In this document: positions 59,481 to 64,000 of the stretch, in pieces
Numbering within the stretch: position 1 is the stretch's first letter
How the letters are laid out: each line of letters starts with the position of its first letter
From: Terrimonas ferruginea DSM 30193
GTDB taxonomy: Bacteria > Bacteroidota > Bacteroidia > Chitinophagales > Chitinophagaceae
NCBI RefSeq assembly: GCF_000425585.1
Contig: NZ_KE384398.1
Location: forward strand, 400,416-464,415
DNA length: 64,000 nt
Direction: 5' to 3'
The notes under the pieces: model-generated
Databases searched by the model: none
What the model was told of the DNA's origin: nothing
Seen by the model: only the letters and a program-made list of their open reading frames with translations
Made by a program: the position numbers and the translations under genes

Positions 59481-61994
59481 TTAATGAACAATAACCATTT
59501 TTAACGGATAAATTTTCCCATCAACCAATACCTGCAGATAGTAAACCCCATTAGCCATTACACCCGGATCGATCGTTTTGATCGTTTGGCCCGCAGGCAG
59601 ATTTTCCGTCTGTAACAACTGGCGCACCAGCCTGCCTGCATTGTCATATAAATTCACCTGCAAAGTGAACGGACGCGTCGTGATGACTTCCAGGCTTCCC
59701 TGAGAACGCACCGGGTTGGGATAAAGACGTATGTGCAGGCCTGTATTGCCAAGATTGCCCGTGATAAACGAACCGATCCCGGAAGCCACATAAATAGTAG
59801 TGGTGGAACAGAGCGCCACAACGGAATATTCATATTCTGTATCAGGCATCAGGCCATTCAGTTTGTAAGATGATCCTTCAACATATACACGGTTCCATTC
59901 CGTTGTTCCCTTTACCCGATATCGCAGCGTATCGGTAGTGGCCCCTTCCGGGTTTGTCCATTGCACCTGTACATGAGAAGGGCTTAAGTGCGTTACTCTA
60001 ACGTCTGTTGCATAACCACATCCCACCACATTAACCGTGGCGGTGGTAGTACCACGGCAACCGTTTGCATCGGTTCCGGTAATTGTATAAACGGTAGACG
60101 AAAGCGGACGAACATAACCGAAACGACCCGTGAAGCTTATAATATCAGGCTGTTCGGCCCAGTTGAAATTATCTGCACCGGTCATTGTGATCAGATGCTG
60201 ATCGAATTTATTGATTGTACCAATGGCCGGGGTTGCAACAACGGTTGGATTAGCTACCTGTGTCAGTACTACAGAACGCGTACCCGAACAGGCCGGTGAT
60301 GTCACCTGCACGCTGTAAGTGCCGGGTCCTGTGGAAGTGAAGGCCGATGAGGTAGCCCCCGGAATAGCATTTGTATTTTTAAACCACTGATAGGTAAATG
60401 AAGGATCGTTCGTAGCACTCAATACCGGGGTAGTACCTGCGCAGTAGTTGGCAGCGCCGGATGGCGTAAGTGAAAAAGTAAGGCTCGGCCCGTCATTGCC
60501 GATAATCACATCTTCCGTTATCTGACAGCCTGCCGCATCTTTTACCACAACCCAGTATGTACCCGGTTCAAAATTGGAAATATTCATGCCTGTCTGCCCG
60601 TTACTCCAGGTAGCAGTTACGGCTCCTGTGGCGTTAGTAGCGGTAATCACTGCTTTGCCATTCTCCGAGCCACAGGAGGCATTTGTTGTGGCAACGGAGA
60701 CGGTCATGCGGCAGTTTCCGAGACAGTTGCTGTTCGCTACAAAAGCGCGTATAGTATCACCGGGATAGGGACCAAAGCCGTTATTAAAATTAATGCCGAC
60801 GCTGACCAGATGACAATAACTCATGATCGTCCCGCCTGTTGTCGTCGGAAGGGGTCCGGGTGCGCAGTTTCCGTCAAAATAAGGGGGAGTAGCACTGGGA
60901 CCGCATCCATCGATCGGACCTTCCGGCCATCCACACCAGTGTGTATGACCTGAACCAAGATTATGTCCGATCTCATGGGTCACTACTTCTACCGTCCATG
61001 AATAAGTAGGTACATTCAGATAAGTGGTATTAATGCCACTTACGGACGAACGTGACGACTTGCTGACTGTACATGCATTTTTGTTAATGTAAGCTACCCC
61101 ACCACCGATGGGACGAGTGGAAATATAGGCAGCAAAATCGCCGACATAGTTTGTTCCGCCCATACGTTGTGCGAAAGGCTGCAGCGTTGTTCCCGCTGTG
61201 GTAAAACCTGCTTCGGGATCCTGTACCGTCCACACCAATACCTGCGACACCTGCAGTTTCACATTTTCATTCGCATACAGTTGTTCAACACCGTTGAAAA
61301 AGCCCAGCAGGTAATTCATCACGTTGTTGACGTTGCTTCCCTTATCCTGGTACAATTTATAATCACACTCAATGTAGATTTCTACCGGTTCTCCGACTGC
61401 GTTGGGAGAAGCGACCACCTCCGTATGTTCACGGGGAGCCACACCGGTAACAAATTCATCCGTGGTAAAACAATTGGTTGGGTTCCGTATTGCCAGATCG
61501 GATTCGCGATAGAGCATGTAATCATTGGTGCCAAAACCATTTTGCTCGATCGCTCCGAGCACCAGATTACTTTGGGCATCGGCCAGGATACCCATTACCT
61601 GGTTTTCGAAAATGGAAACAGCTGCAAATGTTTTTCTGTCACCGTTGATATGACCACGGTAGAAAATTCCGCCGTTATAGGCAACATTGCGCCGGCTCCC
61701 ATCAGGCAATACTTCGATCACAGAAAAATTATCGGTTGTCACTTTTGCCTTTTCCAACTGCACATCCATGTATTGTCCTTCAAAAGGTACACGCATTGTC
61801 CAGGTAGCAGGAGCCTGCTGAAACAAAGACGATAAGTTTGCCGTGTTCAAAGCAAGTGGCTGATAGCGACTTACCACCTTACTGTATTCAGGTGCAAAAC
61901 GGGATGTGGGAGTAAACAGTTCAACGGGCGTTTGAGCAAAAGAGTTCGCCAACCCTGACACGATCAGCAACAGCACCAAAGAAAATTTTCTCAT
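59481..61994 (-). CDS. Secreted reprolysin-like metalloprotease with T9SS sorting domain
   Basis: An 837-residue exported zinc protease. The signal peptide ends near NSFAQ. The metzincin site HEIGHNLGSGH (His340 to His350) is followed by the Met-turn TIMSYCH near residue 392. Downstream are a Cys-rich repeat (about 430-500), an Ig-like PKD region, a fibronectin III domain (about 680-760) and a C-terminal type A sorting domain (LYPNPV, then GVYYLQV) for type IX secretion. It is a tandem paralogue of the next gene, both with similar terminators. Confidence 0.92.
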   Translation of the reverse strand: MRKFSLVLLLIVSGLANSFAQTPVELFTPTSRFAPEYSKVVSRYQPLALNTANLSSLFQQAPATWTMRVPFEGQYMDVQLEKAKVTTDNFSVIEVLPDGSRRNVAYNGGIFYRGHINGDRKTFAAVSIFENQVMGILADAQSNLVLGAIEQNGFGTNDYMLYRESDLAIRNPTNCFTTDEFVTGVAPREHTEVVASPNAVGEPVEIYIECDYKLYQDKGSNVNNVMNYLLGFFNGVEQLYANENVKLQVSQVLVWTVQDPEAGFTTAGTTLQPFAQRMGGTNYVGDFAAYISTRPIGGGVAYINKNACTVSKSSRSSVSGINTTYLNVPTYSWTVEVVTHEIGHNLGSGHTHWCGWPEGPIDGCGPSATPPYFDGNCAPGPLPTTTGGTIMSYCHLVSVGINFNNGFGPYPGDTIRAFVANSNCLGNCRMTVSVATTNASCGSENGKAVITATNATGAVTATWSNGQTGMNISNFEPGTYWVVVKDAAGCQITEDVIIGNDGPSLTFSLTPSGAANYCAGTTPVLSATNDPSFTYQWFKNTNAIPGATSSAFTSTGPGTYSVQVTSPACSGTRSVVLTQVANPTVVATPAIGTINKFDQHLITMTGADNFNWAEQPDIISFTGRFGYVRPLSSTVYTITGTDANGCRGTTTATVNVVGCGYATDVRVTHLSPSHVQVQWTNPEGATTDTLRYRVKGTTEWNRVYVEGSSYKLNGLMPDTEYEYSVVALCSTTTIYVASGIGSFITGNLGNTGLHIRLYPNPVRSQGSLEVITTRPFTLQVNLYDNAGRLVRQLLQTENLPAGQTIKTIDPGVMANGVYYLQVLVDGKIYPLKMVIVH

Positions 61995-62077
61995 TGAGTA
62001 GTTTAGTTAGTTCGGAATACTAAATCAAAGCACGTAAAGATAAAACGAAACAGGCAATTAAATCACCAAGTAGTGAC

Positions 62078-62120
62078 TACAAAGAAAAATCCCTCGCAGA
62101 GCGAAGGATTTTTCTTTGTA
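62078..62120 (-). terminator. Rho-independent terminator of the second protease gene
   Basis: Near-perfect stem from TACAAAGAAAAATCC to its complement with a single bulge and a 3-nt loop. The sequence resembles the terminator at 59423-59469, as expected for a duplicated unit. Confidence 0.88.
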
Positions 62121-62133
62121 TATGAAGCTTTTA

Positions 62134-64000
62134 TCAGCGTGCAATAATCATCTTCACCGGATGAATTTTTCCATCTATCAATACCTGCAGGTAGTAAACG
62201 CCATTAGCCATTACGCCTGAATCAATTGTTTTGATCGTTTGTCCGGCTGGCATATTTTCCGTTTGTGAAAGTTGACGAACCAGTTTTCCTGCATTGTCAT
62301 ACACATTCACCTGCAATGAATAAGGACGGGCGGCAATTACCTCCAAACGCCCCTGTGCCTGTATGGGGTTCGGGAACAGGCGCACATACACCCCGCTGTT
62401 GTCGAGTTGGAGCGTAGTAAAGGCATTTGTTTCCGATGCGACAAAAGTAGTGGTGGTTGTACAAAGCGGTACAATAGCGTATTCGTACTCGGTATTGGGT
62501 GTAAGGCCATTGAGTTCATACGAAGACCCTTCCACATACACACGGCTCCATATTGTGGAGCCTTTCACACGGTAGCGCAGTGAATCGGTTGTAGCACCTT
62601 CAGGATTAGTCCATTCAACCAATACACGTGAAGGGCTGTAAGGCGTCACTTTCATATCCGTTGCAGGCCCGCATCCGATAACGTTGACGGTGGCTGTGGC
62701 AGTACCGCGACAACCATTGGCATCGGTACCGGTGATGGTATATACGGTTGATGTCAGCGGGCGTACATAACCAAACCGGCCACTGTAGCTTACGATGGCT
62801 GGTTGTTCTTCCCAGTTGAAATTGAGCGCACCGTTTACTGTCAGCAAATGCTGATCAAATTTATTGATCGTTGCAGTGGTCGGCGTAACAGTAACGGTTG
62901 GATTTGCAACCTGTGTTAATGTTACCGAACGTGTACCCGAACAGGAAGGAGACGTTACCTGTACGGTATAGATACCCGGGCCGGTTGATGTAAAAGAAGA
63001 AGCCGTTGCCCCAGGAACAGGATTGGTATTTTTAAACCATTGGTAAGTAAAGGTAGGGTCGCTGGTAGCGGAGAGTACCGGTGCGGCCGAACTTGCACAA
63101 TAGTTCACCGATCCTGATGGAGTAAGCGTGAAATCAAGTGAAGGGCCACTGTTGCCGATTACTACATCGTCCATCACCTGGCAACCAGCTGCATCACGCA
63201 CGGTTACATAATAGGTGCCGGGCGCAAGGTTGGTAGGATTCGCGCCAGTAACGCCGTTGCTCCAGGTAACCGTTACTGCACCTGTGGCGTTGGTGGCGGT
63301 CACAACGGCTCTGCCGTTGTCTGATCCGCAAGACGCGTTGGTGGTAGCAATGGAAATGGTCATGCGGCAGCTGCCAAAGCAGGTGCGTGCCGCCACGTAG
63401 TTACGGATAGCGTCACCGGGCAGCGGACCAAAACCATTGTTGAAGTTGATGCCAACGCTGATCAGGTGGCAATAACTCATGATAGTTCCTCTAACGGTTG
63501 AGCTTGGCAGCGGACCCGGCGTGCAGGATCCTTCCATGTATGCCGCGTTGGCTGTAGGACCGCACCAATCGATAGGCCCGCCGGGCCATCCACACCAGTG
63601 TGTGTGACGCGAGCCGAGGTTATGCCCTAATTCATGCGTTACTACTTCCACTGTCCACGAATAAGTAGGAACGTTTGCATAGGTATTATTGATAGCGCTC
63701 ACAGATGTACGACCGCTCTTACCCGCAGCACATGCATCGGTAGTGAGATAAGCAACACCTCCACCCAGCGAACGGGTAGATATATACGCCGCATAGTCAC
63801 CAACATAGTTGGTACTGTTCATACGGCTCGCGAACGCAGGCAGCACAGCACCGGTAGTGTTTAGTCCCGCCGCCGCTTCCGGATCCGGAGAGGTCCATAC
63901 CAGTACCTGCGATACCTGCACCTTTACATTTTCGTTGGCATACAGTTGTTCAATACCATTGAAAAAGCCAAGCAGGTAATTAATTACATTGGTTGTGTTA
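62134..64000 (-). CDS. Secreted metalloprotease paralogue with T9SS sorting domain (5' end outside the window)
   Basis: Partial: at least 622 codons, and the frame continues past the window edge, which begins within the segment N-Y-L-L-G-F-F-N-G. The zinc site HELGHNLGSRH, Met-turn TIMSYCH and the same repeats, fibronectin III domain and LFPNPI...GVYYLQV sorting tail as the neighbour are present. The two proteins are very similar over their whole shared length and clearly arose by tandem duplication. The small sequence drift (for example WGPT/CGPT and sorting domain changes) suggests an old or diverging pair. Confidence 0.92.
   Translation of the reverse strand, partial: NTTNVINYLLGFFNGIEQLYANENVKVQVSQVLVWTSPDPEAAAGLNTTGAVLPAFASRMNSTNYVGDYAAYISTRSLGGGVAYLTTDACAAGKSGRTSVSAINNTYANVPTYSWTVEVVTHELGHNLGSRHTHWCGWPGGPIDWCGPTANAAYMEGSCTPGPLPSSTVRGTIMSYCHLISVGINFNNGFGPLPGDAIRNYVAARTCFGSCRMTISIATTNASCGSDNGRAVVTATNATGAVTVTWSNGVTGANPTNLAPGTYYVTVRDAAGCQVMDDVVIGNSGPSLDFTLTPSGSVNYCASSAAPVLSATSDPTFTYQWFKNTNPVPGATASSFTSTGPGIYTVQVTSPSCSGTRSVTLTQVANPTVTVTPTTATINKFDQHLLTVNGALNFNWEEQPAIVSYSGRFGYVRPLTSTVYTITGTDANGCRGTATATVNVIGCGPATDMKVTPYSPSRVLVEWTNPEGATTDSLRYRVKGSTIWSRVYVEGSSYELNGLTPNTEYEYAIVPLCTTTTTFVASETNAFTTLQLDNSGVYVRLFPNPIQAQGRLEVIAARPYSLQVNVYDNAGKLVRQLSQTENMPAGQTIKTIDSGVMANGVYYLQVLIDGKIHPVKMIIAR

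Noticed and set aside
1-64000. Prophage, integrative element or insertion sequence
   Set aside because: I saw no integrase, transposase, phage structural or conjugation gene, nor long terminal inverted repeats. The accessory regions look like chromosomal islands with normal neighbours.

Overview
This 64-kb window looks like a Bacteroidota chromosome, most likely family Chitinophagaceae. The evidence is: Bacteroidota-type promoter elements (TAnnTTTG) in front of several genes, almost no Shine-Dalgarno sequences, type IX secretion (T9SS) C-terminal sorting domains, an UpxY-type NusG antiterminator in front of a polysaccharide operon, a long three-domain IspG, Bat-type von Willebrand proteins, and many lipoproteins. 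The window has no rRNA, insertion sequence, phage or CRISPR array. REGION 1 (84-25753, minus strand): one long exopolysaccharide/capsule locus read right to left. UpxY, Wza-like export lipoprotein, Wzc-like tyrosine kinase/co-polymerase, nucleotide-sugar enzymes (WbpP-like epimerase, RmlB, RmlA, PseB/CapD-like enzyme, zinc-finger C-methyltransferase, RmlD-like reductase), Wzx flippase, four GT4 and one GT2 glycosyltransferases, a methyltransferase, asparagine synthetase, membrane O-acyltransferase, a DUF4838-type secreted protein, a Wzy-like polymerase and a NeuD-like acetyltransferase. Most genes overlap or lie within 30 nt, so the locus is probably one transcript. A WlbB-like acetyltransferase has its own promoter at the head. 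REGION 2 (25817-30670): a HGSNAT-like membrane protein, then a red-light module: heme oxygenase, bacteriophytochrome kinase and two receiver-only response regulators. REGION 3 (30779-35008, minus strand): the most unusual part, an RNA-repair operon. From a promoter near 34977-35008 it runs through three short ORFs and two strong terminators, a tRNA-Phe(GAA) gene with encoded CCA, a YkuK-family RNase H-like protein, a circularly permuted tRNA-like RNA whose acceptor strands are joined as a hairpin (the topology of the YrlA class of bacterial Y RNAs), a 73-codon ORF, a slipin/SPFH protein and RtcB RNA ligase. REGION 4 (35213-45284): GrpB-like and META-domain proteins, a radical SAM protein, two tandem 2H-phosphoesterase paralogues (one degenerate), a UmuD-like/UmuC pair behind a perfect palindrome (the UmuD-like protein lacks both catalytic residues), a stand-alone EF-Tu domain 3-like protein, and an OXA-like class D beta-lactamase. 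REGION 5 (45537-57497): a truncated Bat operon (BatB, BatC), IspG, lysoplasmalogenase, NadB, a LpxL-like acyltransferase, a two-component system, and a persulfide dioxygenase-rhodanese fusion next to a cysteine-free ArsR regulator. REGION 6 (57561-64000): TsaB, a 3-hydroxyacyl-CoA dehydrogenase C-terminal protein, RidA, and two tandem paralogous secreted metalloproteases with T9SS tails (the second runs off the window). Several intergenic stretches carry degenerate 7-bp (or 8-bp) tandem arrays that start at, or inside, the 3' ends of genes.
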